DNA from: an uncultured Desulfovibrio sp.
GTDB lineage: Bacteria > Desulfobacterota > Desulfovibrionia > Desulfovibrionales > Desulfovibrionaceae
Direction of reading: 5' to 3'
DNA: 23,131 nucleotides
Assembly: GCF_910584445.1 (NCBI RefSeq)
Contig: NZ_CAJUBO010000027.1
Span: 1 to 23,131 of the forward strand
Part shown: piece by piece, positions 1 to 7,296 of the stretch
Layout: every line of letters begins with the position of its first letter
Numbering within the stretch: position 1 is the stretch's first letter
Position numbers and translations under genes: made by a program
Notes under the pieces: model-generated
The model's input: only the letters and a program-made list of their open reading frames with translations
Databases searched by the model: none
Told to the model about the DNA's origin: nothing

Positions 1-12
1 TTCGCTCCGCTT

Positions 13-84
13 CGGGCGGCCAGCGGAAAAACCTCTTTGCCTCGCTGAAAAAAACATAACGTAATTTAATGAGTCCAGACCCTA
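13..84 (-). repeat. Dispersed 72-bp element, copy 1
   Basis: This stretch aligns without gaps to 19683-19754, with 64 of 72 bases identical and both copies in the same orientation. Read on the minus strand it lies downstream of tsaB, after a run of four hairpins. The minus-strand frame corresponding to the copy 2 mini-ORF reads IKLRYVFFSEAKRFFRW. Here the ATG of copy 2 is ATT and the stop codon is replaced by Trp, so this copy looks like a degenerate version. One Leu codon differs at two bases yet stays Leu (CTC versus TTA), which hints at coding constraint but is a single case. The function is unknown. Confidence 0.8.
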
Positions 85-86
85 AT

Positions 87-216
87 TGCAAAAATTCTGC
101 GAAGAATTTTTGCAGGATCGTTCGCGAAAAAGCGTGGTTTTTCGTGAATGAACCCGGCTATGCCGTCGCAAAACCCTTACGGGTTTTGTAGTGTCTACTT
201 TTGCAAGTAGACACTA
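87..216. repeat. Run of four different hairpins after tsaB
   Basis: Four palindromes follow each other. 87-114 has perfect 12-bp arms and a GCGA loop. 121-148 has 11-bp arms with one G-T pair and a 6-base loop. 169-188 has perfect 8-bp arms around TTAC. 189-216 has perfect 12-bp arms around TTGC and contains the tsaB stop codon. In minus-strand RNA the last two would be capped by GUAA and GCAA, both GNRA tetraloops. None is followed by a clear U-tract on the minus strand, so a simple intrinsic terminator is not obvious, although the run may end or protect the long operon transcript. The arms are unrelated to one another in sequence. Confidence 0.8.
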
Positions 217-1044
217 GTCCCGGCTTTCCGGGGCGCGGGCGAGCAGCTCCCTCAGCTCCCGGACGGCGCTCGCGCCGTCCATGCCCTGCCGGGCCGCAAG
301 CTCGGGCAGATTCTCCGTGGCGTCGCACGGCCGGACGTAGGTCGGCTCGATGTCGCGCGGAAAGTAGTCGCCATGCCGGGCCAGCAGGGCCAGGGCCTCC
401 GCGTCCGGGTCCACGAGTTCGGGCATGACCACGGCATCCGGCGCGCCCGGAGGACCCATGCCCGTGGCTTCAGGCTCGAAGAGGCGGCCGTTGCGGCCGA
501 GTCCGCTGCCGCAGACATGGCAGGGCCGTTCGCTCATGAGCCGCAGGGCTTCCGCCGGAGGGAGGAGGCGCACGGGTCCCAGCGGCTGCGCCGGGATCTG
601 CGGGCCATAGGAGCAAAAGGGCCGATAGTGGACAAGGTCGCGCCGAGCGTGGGTGATGACCACGACCGGCGCCGGATAGAGCAGCGCACGGCGCATGACT
701 GCGCTGGTGGCGAGCGCCTGGAGGTAGTCCAGCCCGGCAAGCTGCGCGTGTCCGGCGCGGCGCAGGGCCGCCGCCGTGGCGAGGACGAGGCGGATGCCCG
801 TGAACGCGCCCGGGCCGGAGACGCAGGCGATGCGGCGAAAGGCCGAGGGCGCCATGCCCAGGGCCGCGCACATCTGCTCCAGCGCGGGGGCGAGCAGTTC
901 GGTGGCGCGGTTTGGCTCGCGCCACTCCTCAAAACAGCGCCGGCGCCCGTTTTCCGTGATCAGGATCTGGAGCGCGCCCTCGGCGGCGTTGAGAACAAGC
1001 TCCGGCCCTGTGGACCATGTCCGTTCCGCCGTCCGCGCCATCAT
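214..1044 (-). CDS. tsaB: tRNA t6A-modification protein TsaB
   Basis: TsaB is the non-catalytic partner of TsaD in forming threonylcarbamoyl-adenosine (t6A) at position 37 of ANN-decoding tRNAs in the cytoplasm. The protein has 276 residues, against about 230 in E. coli. It carries the family signature GPGAFTG at residues 77-83, followed by IRLVLATAAALR. The usual N-terminal DTS-like triplet of this ASKHA-fold family is replaced by NAAEG (residues 19-23). The C-terminal part (from about residue 165) is less conserved and includes a Cys pair, CHVC. The start is the ATG at 1044, whose ATGA overlaps the rseP stop. A second ATG follows immediately and would also serve. It is the last gene of the pyrH-to-tsaB run, and its stop codon lies inside a hairpin. 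The identification is good; the extra length is lineage-specific as far as I can tell. Confidence 0.88.
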   Translation of the reverse strand: MMARTAERTWSTGPELVLNAAEGALQILITENGRRRCFEEWREPNRATELLAPALEQMCAALGMAPSAFRRIACVSGPGAFTGIRLVLATAAALRRAGHAQLAGLDYLQALATSAVMRRALLYPAPVVVITHARRDLVHYRPFCSYGPQIPAQPLGPVRLLPPAEALRLMSERPCHVCGSGLGRNGRLFEPEATGMGPPGAPDAVVMPELVDPDAEALALLARHGDYFPRDIEPTYVRPCDATENLPELAARQGMDGASAVRELRELLARAPESRD

Positions 1045-2165
1045 TGGAAGATCCGCCAGATATCGTTGAACGTCGCCAGGAGCATGAGGGCGATGAGCAG
1101 GAAAAGCCCCGCGCGCGTGGCGATTTCCTGCGCCCTTGGAGGCACGGGGCGGCGGAAAAGGATCTCGATGAGGCAGAAGACGATCTGCCCGCCGTCGAGC
1201 ACCGGCACGGGCAAAAGATTGAGGATGCCCAGGTTGACGCTGATGAGCGCGGTGAGCGCCAGAAGCCCGGAAAGGCCCTGATGCGCCTGCTCGCCCACCA
1301 TCTGGGCGATCATGATGGGACCGCCCACCTGGTCCAGAGGCACCACGCGCTGGGCCAGCTTGACGAAGCTCTGCCAGGTGAGCGAGACCATGTTCCATGT
1401 CTGGTCGGCGCCGGCCAGCGCCGCGCGCCAGAAGCCCTGCGGTTCGGCGCTCACGCTGTTGCCCGCGCGCACGCCGATGAGCCAGGCGGTCTCTTCCTCG
1501 CCGAAGATGGTCGTGCGGGTGGCCCGCTCCGCGGTCAGTTCAAGGGAGATGACATGCCCCGCGCCCGCCGCGTCGCGCGTGGGATGCGCCCCGGCGGAAG
1601 CCGCCTCGGGCGGCGCGGGCCGCAGCACCTCCAGGCGCAGGGGGCGCCCGTCGCTGGCGGCAATGGCGGCGGACATGGCATCCCAGCTTTCCATGGAAGC
1701 GCCGTCGATGCTGAGGATGCGGTCGCCGGGGAGCAGCCCGGCGCGGGCCGCCGGGCTTTCGGCAGTGACCGCGCCCACCACCGGTTGGAGCACGGGCACG
1801 CCCCAGCCGAAGGCCAAGGCCCAGCAGAGCAGCCACGCGAGCAGGATATTGGCCGCCGGGCCGGCCGCGACCACCAGGAGCCGCTGCCAGGCGGGCCGCC
1901 GGGCGAAGCTCTCCGCCGGGGTGAAGCCCTCGGGAATGTCCGCCTCGTCACTTTCGCCCACCAGGGCCACATAGCCGCCCAGGGGGACAAGGGAAAGCGC
2001 GTATTCGGTCTTGCCGACCTTACGCGTGAGGATCTTGGGACCGAAGCCGAGGGAAAAGGTGGACACGCCCATGCCCAGGGCGCGGGCCACGGCGAAGTGC
2101 CCGAGTTCGTGAAAGAAAATCAGGCCGCCGAGGACAATGATCACCGCAAGAATGGTCGTCAGCAC
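1041..2165 (-). CDS. rseP: RIP metalloprotease RseP (site-2 protease)
   Basis: This is an inner-membrane zinc protease that cuts transmembrane segments of anti-sigma factors and remnant signal peptides. It has 374 residues. The N-terminal membrane segment holds the zinc motif HELGH (residues 19-23). One PDZ domain lies at about 128-185 (AGLLPGDRILSIDG). The second active-site motif LDGG is at 323-326 in NLLPVPVLDGG, followed by a final hydrophobic segment. E. coli RseP has two PDZ domains and about 450 residues; the single-PDZ form is common elsewhere. The start is GTG at 2165, preceded by AGGAG at a good distance inside the dxr 3' end, and it overlaps the dxr stop by 7 bases. The stop overlaps the tsaB start by 4 bases, so translation is probably coupled. 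No anti-sigma substrate is visible nearby. Confidence 0.95.
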   Translation of the reverse strand: MLTTILAVIIVLGGLIFFHELGHFAVARALGMGVSTFSLGFGPKILTRKVGKTEYALSLVPLGGYVALVGESDEADIPEGFTPAESFARRPAWQRLLVVAAGPAANILLAWLLCWALAFGWGVPVLQPVVGAVTAESPAARAGLLPGDRILSIDGASMESWDAMSAAIAASDGRPLRLEVLRPAPPEAASAGAHPTRDAAGAGHVISLELTAERATRTTIFGEEETAWLIGVRAGNSVSAEPQGFWRAALAGADQTWNMVSLTWQSFVKLAQRVVPLDQVGGPIMIAQMVGEQAHQGLSGLLALTALISVNLGILNLLPVPVLDGGQIVFCLIEILFRRPVPPRAQEIATRAGLFLLIALMLLATFNDIWRIFQ

Positions 2166-3541
2166 GTTGGCTCCTGGGGATGGGCGGCGCGGCGGCGCAC
2201 CAGGGCGCGGCAGGTCCCGTCAAGGGCGTCCACGCGTCCGGCGAGTTCCAGGGCGAGCCGCGCGGCGCGGGCCTCGTCCAGGGGTCCGCCCGGGAGGCCG
2301 TCGGGGAGGGAAGGGCCGGGGTCCGTCGCGGCGCCGGCCGCTTCCGGCAGCTGGGGGAGCGCGGCCAGGGCCGCCTCCACCAGGTCGGGAATATCCGTGA
2401 AACCGCAGCCGCCGTTGAGAAACAGTTCCACGGCCGCTTCATTGGCCGCGTTGAGCGCCACGCAGGCCGGCCCGAAGCCCGACGCGCCGGGTGCGGCCCT
2501 GTCCGCCGCCAGGGCTTCCCGCGCAAGGCGCAGGCAGGGAAAGGCCACGGGGTCCGGCTCCTCGAAGGTGAGGCTGCCCACCGCGGCGAGATCCAGGGTC
2601 GGCGCGCCCGAGGGCCGGCAGCGCGGCCAGTGGAGGCAGTGGCCGATAGCCAGGCGCATGTCCGGCGCGCCCATCTGGGCGAGAATGGAGCCATCGGCGA
2701 ATGCGGCCAGGGAATGCACCACGGACTGCGGGTGGACGAGGATGCGGACGCGTTCCGGCGCCACGCCGTAGAGGTGGACGGCCTCGATGAGTTCCAGGCC
2801 CTTGTTCATCATGGTGGCCGAGTCGATGCTGATCTTGGCGCCCATGCGCCAGTTGGGATGGGCCAGCGCGGCCTCGGGCGTCACCTGGCGCAGCTCCGCG
2901 GCGCTCCGGCCCCGGAACGGGCCGCCGGAAGCCGTGAGCACCAGCGTTTCGGCCTCCTGCCCGCGCCCGGCAAGGCACTGGAAGAGCGCGTTATGCTCGG
3001 AATCCACGGGCAGGATGGCGGCGCCCGTGGCCGCGCAGATGGCGCGGAGCAGGCCCCCGGCCAGCACCAGGGATTCCTTGTTGGCAAGGCAGACTATCTT
3101 GCCCGCCAGCGCGGCGGCCAGGGTGCCCGTGAGTCCGGCGGCCCCCACCTGGGCCGAGAGCACGGCGTGCGCCCCGGAAAGGGCGGCAAGCCGGGCGTAG
3201 CCTTCCCGGCCCGTGAGGATCTCGGGGGCATAGCCGGCGGGCAGGAGCGGGCGCAGGGCCGCGGCGGCCGCGTCGTCAAGGACGGCCAGGACCGGCGGGC
3301 GGTGGCGCAGGGCCTGCCGGGCGAGGCGTTCCACATTGCGCGCGCAGGCCAGGCCCGTCACCTGAAGGCGCCCTGCCGACGCCTCCACCACGGCGAGCGC
3401 GTTGCGCCCGATGGAGCCGGTGGCGCCGAGCAGGGCCACGCGGCGGGGCAGAGGGTCCGCAAGCGCTCCCGGCGGCGGCGCGGAAATATACCCCACCGCC
3501 GGGCCGCCACGGCCGGGCCAGAGTGCCGCCATCAGCCGCAC
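2159..3541 (-). CDS. dxr: 1-deoxy-D-xylulose 5-phosphate reductoisomerase
   Basis: Dxr converts 1-deoxyxylulose 5-phosphate to 2-C-methylerythritol 4-phosphate with NADPH, the committed step of the non-mevalonate isoprenoid pathway. Visible motifs are the nucleotide-binding GATGSIG (about residues 39-45), LANKESLVLAG, the metal and substrate residues in VDSEHNA, ASGGPFRG, and IDSATMMNKGLELIEA. The 460-residue reading starts at a GTG (3541) and is longer than the usual 400 or so. An in-frame ATG at 3532 and a GTG at 3496 (VGYISAPPP) are alternatives. The last fits the usual distance to the GATGSIG loop better, but none has a strong ribosome binding site. The gene lies between cdsA and rseP and helps feed the UppS reaction. 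The function is secure; the start is not. Confidence 0.93.
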   Translation of the reverse strand: MRLMAALWPGRGGPAVGYISAPPPGALADPLPRRVALLGATGSIGRNALAVVEASAGRLQVTGLACARNVERLARQALRHRPPVLAVLDDAAAAALRPLLPAGYAPEILTGREGYARLAALSGAHAVLSAQVGAAGLTGTLAAALAGKIVCLANKESLVLAGGLLRAICAATGAAILPVDSEHNALFQCLAGRGQEAETLVLTASGGPFRGRSAAELRQVTPEAALAHPNWRMGAKISIDSATMMNKGLELIEAVHLYGVAPERVRILVHPQSVVHSLAAFADGSILAQMGAPDMRLAIGHCLHWPRCRPSGAPTLDLAAVGSLTFEEPDPVAFPCLRLAREALAADRAAPGASGFGPACVALNAANEAAVELFLNGGCGFTDIPDLVEAALAALPQLPEAAGAATDPGPSLPDGLPGGPLDEARAARLALELAGRVDALDGTCRALVRRRAAHPQEPTC

Positions 3542-3581
3542 CGCCCGTCGAGGGGGTCAGGCGCGCCGTCGGAACGGGGGA

Positions 3582-4391
3582 TCAGAAGAAGGAAAACCAT
3601 TGGTCCACCACCGCCACCATGGGCATGGCGAAAAGAAAGCTGTCCGCCCGGTCGAGAACGCCGCCGTGCCCCGGCAGCAGCGAACCGGAATCCTTGACAT
3701 GCACCGAGCGTTTGAGGGCGGACTCAAAGAGGTCGCCGAGCTGGGCAAAGGCGTTGACCGCCACGCCGAGCAGGGCGAAGGCCAGCCAGCCCGCCTGTCC
3801 GAAGATCTCGCCGTAGATGGCGCAGAACAGCACGCAGGCCGCGAGGCTGCCCACCGCGCCCTCGGAACTCTTGTTGGGGCTTACGCGCGGCCAGAGCTTG
3901 TGATGCCCGAAGCGCGTGCCGATGAAATAGGCGGCCGTGTCCGACGCGGCCACCGCCGCGAGCACGAAGATGAGCTTGGTCGTGGAAAGGTAGGTCGCGG
4001 GCAGGAGCAGGAGCGGCACATAGGCAAGCCCGGCCATGAAGATGCCGCTGGAGGAAAAGGCGTTCTCCTCCTCGATGACGTCCCAGCGGAAAAGGAAGCT
4101 CAGGGCCGCCAGCACAAAGCCCGCGCCCAGGCAGACCAGGGCGTCCTGCGGGCGGCGCATCCAGGTGAGCAGGAGCATGGCCCAGCCAAGGCCGATGGCG
4201 CAGAGGCGGCTCGGGATGCGGCCGCGCGGCCCCCAGAACAGGGAGTAGAATTCCCACAGCCCCAGCGCCGCCACGAGGAGGATGACCCCCAGAAGGGGCC
4301 AGCCCCGGCACCAGAGCACAACAAGAAGCCCGGCCGCAAGGATCACGCCGGTGATGGTTCGGCGGATATCCGCGGCATGGTCAACAGCCAT
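3582..4391 (-). CDS. cdsA: Phosphatidate cytidylyltransferase
   Basis: CdsA makes CDP-diacylglycerol from CTP and phosphatidic acid at the inner membrane, the branch point for phospholipid head groups. The 269-residue protein is mostly hydrophobic, with about seven or eight membrane segments. It ends with the full family signature at about residues 225-251: KRSVHVKDSG, then PGHGG, then VLDRADS. Upstream, ASDTAAYFIGTRFGHHKLWPRVSPNKS matches the conserved cytoplasmic part of the family in position and pattern. The length is normal. Its ATG at 4391 overlaps the end of uppS by 11 bases, so the two are probably translationally coupled. A spacer of 40 bases or more separates it from dxr. Confidence 0.95.
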   Translation of the reverse strand: MAVDHAADIRRTITGVILAAGLLVVLWCRGWPLLGVILLVAALGLWEFYSLFWGPRGRIPSRLCAIGLGWAMLLLTWMRRPQDALVCLGAGFVLAALSFLFRWDVIEEENAFSSSGIFMAGLAYVPLLLLPATYLSTTKLIFVLAAVAASDTAAYFIGTRFGHHKLWPRVSPNKSSEGAVGSLAACVLFCAIYGEIFGQAGWLAFALLGVAVNAFAQLGDLFESALKRSVHVKDSGSLLPGHGGVLDRADSFLFAMPMVAVVDQWFSFF

Positions 4392-5112
4392 CGGCCTGCT
4401 CCCGGGTTTTGCCGAAGCGGCGCGAGCGCCCGGCGTAGTCTTCCAGCGCGGCGGCGAGTTCCGCAGGTCCGAAATCGGGCCAGAGGACCGGCGTGAAATG
4501 AAGCTCGCTGTACGCGCATTGATACAGCAGAAAATTGCTCAGGCGCAGTTCGCCGCTCGTGCGGATGAGCAGGTCCGGGTCCGGCTGGCCCGCCGTGTCA
4601 AGACGGGCCGCCAGCGCCTCTTCGGTGATGGACTCCGGCGAAAGGCCCTCGGCCGCCAGCGCCCGGGCCGCGCGCACGATCTCGGCGCGGCCGCCGTAAT
4701 TGAGGGCGAGGTTGAGGGTCATGTCCGCGCAGGCGGCGGTGCGGGCCATGGCGTGGCGCAGGGCGCCGCGCTGGGCCAGCGGCAGGCCGTCCAGGTCGCC
4801 GAGGACCCGGAGGCGGATGCCCTGCTCTTCCATGTGCGGCACTTCCGCGCCGAGAAATTCCAGCAAAAGGCCGAACAGGGCGCTGATCTCCGTTTTGGGG
4901 CGGTTCCAGTTCTCGCTGGAGAACGCGTAGAGCGTGAGATGCGGAATGCCGAGACGGCGGCATTCGCGCACCACCGCGCGCACCGCGTCCGCCCCGGCCC
5001 GGTGCCCTGCCGTGCGCGGCAGGCCGCGCGCCTGCGCCCAGCGGCCGTTGCCGTCCATGATGATGGCGATATGCGCGGGGAGCCTGCCCGCGCCGCCCTG
5101 TGCTTGCGTCAT
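4381..5112 (-). CDS. uppS: Undecaprenyl diphosphate synthase (cis-prenyltransferase)
   Basis: UppS adds isopentenyl units in cis to farnesyl diphosphate, giving the C55 carrier used for peptidoglycan and surface polysaccharides. The 243-residue reading has IAIIMDGNGRWAQARG near the N-terminus with the catalytic Asp at about residue 20. It is followed by GHRAGA, FSSENWNRP and the C-terminal block RTSGELRLSNFLLYQ...SELHFTPVLWPDF, all typical. The open frame continues upstream to 5334, but that part is antisense-like and overlaps frr. The ATG at 5112 (MTQAQGG) matches the usual family length. It lies 22 bases after the frr stop and overlaps cdsA. Dxr in the same run supplies its precursors. Confidence 0.95.
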   Translation of the reverse strand: MTQAQGGAGRLPAHIAIIMDGNGRWAQARGLPRTAGHRAGADAVRAVVRECRRLGIPHLTLYAFSSENWNRPKTEISALFGLLLEFLGAEVPHMEEQGIRLRVLGDLDGLPLAQRGALRHAMARTAACADMTLNLALNYGGRAEIVRAARALAAEGLSPESITEEALAARLDTAGQPDPDLLIRTSGELRLSNFLLYQCAYSELHFTPVLWPDFGPAELAAALEDYAGRSRRFGKTREQADGC

Positions 5113-5134
5113 GCCGTGTCCCGCCGCGCCGGCG

Positions 5135-5695
5135 TCAGATGTCCATGATTTCCTTTTCCTTGGCCTGGCAGCGGCTGTCCACCTCGCCCACGAAACGGTC
5201 GGTGAGCTTCTGCACATCGTCCGTGGCGCGCTTGAGCGCATCCTCGGTGATCTCCTTGTCCTTTTCCGCCTTTTTGAGGCTGTCATTGGCGTCGCGGCGC
5301 ACGTTGCGCACGGCCACCTTGGCCTCCTCGCCATACTTGCGCGCCACCTTCACGAGTTCCTTGCGGCGTTCTTCGGTGAGCGGCGGGATGGAGATGCGGA
5401 TGATCTTGCCGTCATTGACCGGCGTGAGGCCCAGATCGGACTTGAGGATCGCCTTTTCCACAGCGGCCATGCCGCCCTTGTCCCAGGGCTGGATGGTCAG
5501 GGTGCGGCTGTCGGGCACGGCCACCGAGGCCATCTGGCTGATGGGCGTGGGCGTGCCGTAATAGTCGGCCTTGATGCCGTCCACCAGGGCGGTGGAGGCG
5601 CGCCCGGTACGCAGCTTGGCGAAATCGCGCTCAAGGGAGGCGACCGCTTTTTCCATGCGGTCCTCGGCGTCCAGCAGGGTGGTGTCGATATCCAT
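5135..5695 (-). CDS. frr: Ribosome recycling factor
   Basis: The ribosome recycling factor, with EF-G, splits the post-termination ribosome. The protein has 186 residues, the family norm. It begins MDIDTTLLDAEDRMEKAV and contains the conserved FAKLRTGRAS, YYGTPTPISQMA and RISIPPLTEERRKELVK blocks. The open frame extends upstream to an ATG at 5758 that overlaps the pyrH stop (ATGA). However, the homologous N-terminus starts at 5695, and that ATG has GAGG seven bases upstream, so 5695 is chosen. It lies between pyrH and uppS, the common bacterial order. Confidence 0.95.
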   Translation of the reverse strand: MDIDTTLLDAEDRMEKAVASLERDFAKLRTGRASTALVDGIKADYYGTPTPISQMASVAVPDSRTLTIQPWDKGGMAAVEKAILKSDLGLTPVNDGKIIRISIPPLTEERRKELVKVARKYGEEAKVAVRNVRRDANDSLKKAEKDKEITEDALKRATDDVQKLTDRFVGEVDSRCQAKEKEIMDI

Positions 5696-5754
5696 GTGTG
5701 TACCTCGCGGGGCGGACCCCGGCTTGATGACCCGTGTATGCTCCGGCGCGGGCG

Positions 5755-6495
5755 TCATTCCTCGCGGACGATGGTGCCCACCGGCTCGCCCCGGACGGCG
5801 CGGCGGATGTCGCCCCCGAACATGCGGCAGACGATGATGGGCAGGTGATTGTCGCGCACGAGGGCAAAGGCCGTGGCGTCCATGACGCCCAGACGGCGGC
5901 GCAGCGTGTCATCGTAGCTGATGTGGTCGAATTTCACGGCGTCGGCGTTGGTGGCCGGGTCCTTGTCGTAGATGCCGTCCACCTTGGTGGCCTTGATGAT
6001 GGCGTCGCACTTGAGTTCCATGCCGCGCAGGGCCGCCGTGGTGTCGGTGGTGAAATACGGGTTGCCCGTGCCGCCGGCGCAGATGACCACGCGGCCTTTC
6101 TCCATGTGGCGCAGGGCGCGGCGGCGGATGAACGGCTCGCAGACTTCCTTCATGTTGATGGCCGAAAGCACGCGCGTGGGATAGCCCTGCTTCTCCAGCA
6201 TGTCCTGGACCGCCAGCGCGTTGAGCACTGTGGCGAGCATGCCCATGTAGTCGGCCGAGGAGCGTTCCATGCCCTTGGCCGAGCCGGACAGGCCGCGGAA
6301 GATGTTGCCCCCGCCGATGACGAGCGCCATTTCCACGCCCATGTCGAGGACGGAGCCGATCTCGCGGCAGACGGCGGCCACGGTTTCCGGGTCGATGCCG
6401 GTCTTGTGCTCGCCGGCCAGCGCCTCGCCGCTGAGCTTGAGCAGGACGCGTCCGTATTTGAGTCCGTTGCCGTCTGCTCCGTTGGTTGCCGTCAT
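5755..6495 (-). CDS. pyrH: UMP kinase
   Basis: PyrH phosphorylates UMP to UDP with ATP, feeding pyrimidine nucleotides and UDP-sugars, and acts as a hexamer in the cytoplasm. The 246-residue protein has the amino-acid-kinase fold markers: LLKLSGEALAG near the N-terminus, IGGGNIFRGL, CAGGTGNPYFTTDTTAALR, and KATKVDGIYDKDP. The open frame extends upstream to 6615 without family similarity. The ATG at 6495 (MTATNGADGNG) has AAGGCGGAG just upstream and gives a typical length. rpsB and tsf, often upstream of pyrH, are absent here. A promoter-like sequence lies in the gap before the gene, so the seven-gene run may begin here. Confidence 0.95.
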   Translation of the reverse strand: MTATNGADGNGLKYGRVLLKLSGEALAGEHKTGIDPETVAAVCREIGSVLDMGVEMALVIGGGNIFRGLSGSAKGMERSSADYMGMLATVLNALAVQDMLEKQGYPTRVLSAINMKEVCEPFIRRRALRHMEKGRVVICAGGTGNPYFTTDTTAALRGMELKCDAIIKATKVDGIYDKDPATNADAVKFDHISYDDTLRRRLGVMDATAFALVRDNHLPIIVCRMFGGDIRRAVRGEPVGTIVREE

Positions 6496-6556
6496 AGCTC
6501 CGCCTTGCTGTAGGAGGTGGAAGGAGTCCTGGACCGGCCCTTGCCGCAACGCGGCG

Positions 6557-6584
6557 AGGATACCAGAAAGTTCGGCATCCTCAA
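6557..6584 (-). promoter_or_regulatory. Candidate sigma70 promoter for the pyrH run
   Basis: On the minus strand TTGAGG (6584-6579) and TATCCT (6562-6557) are separated by 16 bases. The predicted start of transcription is about 55 bases before the pyrH ATG. The match is moderate at both boxes, and no operator is recognisable. Confidence 0.45.
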
Positions 6585-6611
6585 AGTCTTTTTGCGGCGC
6601 CGCGCCGTGGC

Positions 6612-7211
6612 TCACGCGCCGAAGCGGCCCGCCGTCAGCTCCCCAAGCCCGAGCTTGGGCACATGGTGGACGCCGCGTTCGTCGCGCCAGTAGTTGAGGC
6701 TGCCGCTTTCGGGCACGGGCGCGATGACGCGTTCCTCCTTCGCCACGCCAAGGCCGAGCACCAGGGAGAGCTTCATGCCCTCCGGCACCTTGAGCAGCGG
6801 CGCGGCGGCCGCGCGGTCCACGGAATAGATGACGCAGCAGCCCCAGCCCCTGGTGGTGGCGGCCAGCTGGATGGTCTGGCAGGCGATGCCCGCGTCATAG
6901 GCGACCAGTTCGCCGCCCTTCTCGGGCGCCAGCACGGCGATGAAGGCCGTGGGCCGTTCGCCGGGGTGCGGGCCGCCCCAGTCCTTGAGGGCGCCGGCCC
7001 AGCGCGTGAGGCGGAAAAGCTCGTCGCAGACCGGACCCCGCGTCACCAGAAGGAAGCGCAGCACCTGCGCGTTGCGGGCCGAGGGCGCAAGGCGCGCGCA
7101 GTCCACGAGCCAGTCCAGATCGGCCATGGACAGGGGCCTGTCCTCCACAAAGCGGCGGCAGGAGCGGGCGGACTCGACAAGGGCATGGAAATCCTGCGGG
7201 GTGATGGGCAT
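6612..7211 (-). CDS. Nitroreductase-family FMN oxidoreductase
   Basis: This is a 199-residue protein of the FMN-dependent nitroreductase fold. Members reduce nitro, quinone or flavin substrates with NAD(P)H, usually as dimers. Family features are the N-terminal SCRRFVEDRPLS (the Arg-rich FMN phosphate contact) and LAPSARNAQVLRFLLV. The central AYDAGIACQTIQLAATTRGWGCC and a C-terminal LVLGLGVAKEE also fit. The start at 7211 has a strong AAGGAG. A TATATT at 7246-7241 could be a -10 box for its own transcription. The substrate cannot be inferred. It is next to cobS, but I see no reason to call it the BluB dimethylbenzimidazole synthase. Confidence 0.85.
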   Translation of the reverse strand: MPITPQDFHALVESARSCRRFVEDRPLSMADLDWLVDCARLAPSARNAQVLRFLLVTRGPVCDELFRLTRWAGALKDWGGPHPGERPTAFIAVLAPEKGGELVAYDAGIACQTIQLAATTRGWGCCVIYSVDRAAAAPLLKVPEGMKLSLVLGLGVAKEERVIAPVPESGSLNYWRDERGVHHVPKLGLGELTAGRFGA

Positions 7212-7278
7212 GGGGCGTCTCCTTGGGGTGCGCGGTAGGGAATATATCTCAACCGCATTGGATACCAGGGCCTTCGGG

Positions 7279-7296
7279 ACGCCGCCGAAGCGGCGT
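7279..7296 (-). terminator. UUCG-capped hairpin at the cobS stop
   Basis: In minus-strand RNA this reads ACGCCGC-UUCG-GCGGCGU, a perfect 7-bp stem with the very stable C(UUCG)G loop. It begins immediately after the first base of the cobS stop codon. No U-tract follows, so it may be a transcript-end stabiliser rather than a full intrinsic terminator. Confidence 0.5.

Noticed and set aside
87..216. CRISPR array
   Set aside because: The palindromes differ from one another. There is no repeated direct unit with regular spacers and no cas gene.
1017..2771. Open frame of 584 codons on the plus strand
   Set aside because: It is antisense to rseP and dxr and shows no recognisable motif.
2180..3697. 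Open frame of 505 codons on the plus strand
   Set aside because: It is antisense to dxr, with shadow-frame composition.
5696..5758. Upstream start for frr overlapping the pyrH stop
   Set aside because: The ATGA overlap is attractive, but the conserved N-terminus and a GAGG ribosome binding site support 5695.
6612..7211. BluB (dimethylbenzimidazole synthase) for the nitroreductase next to cobS
   Set aside because: Proximity alone suggested it; no BluB-specific feature was recognised in the sequence.
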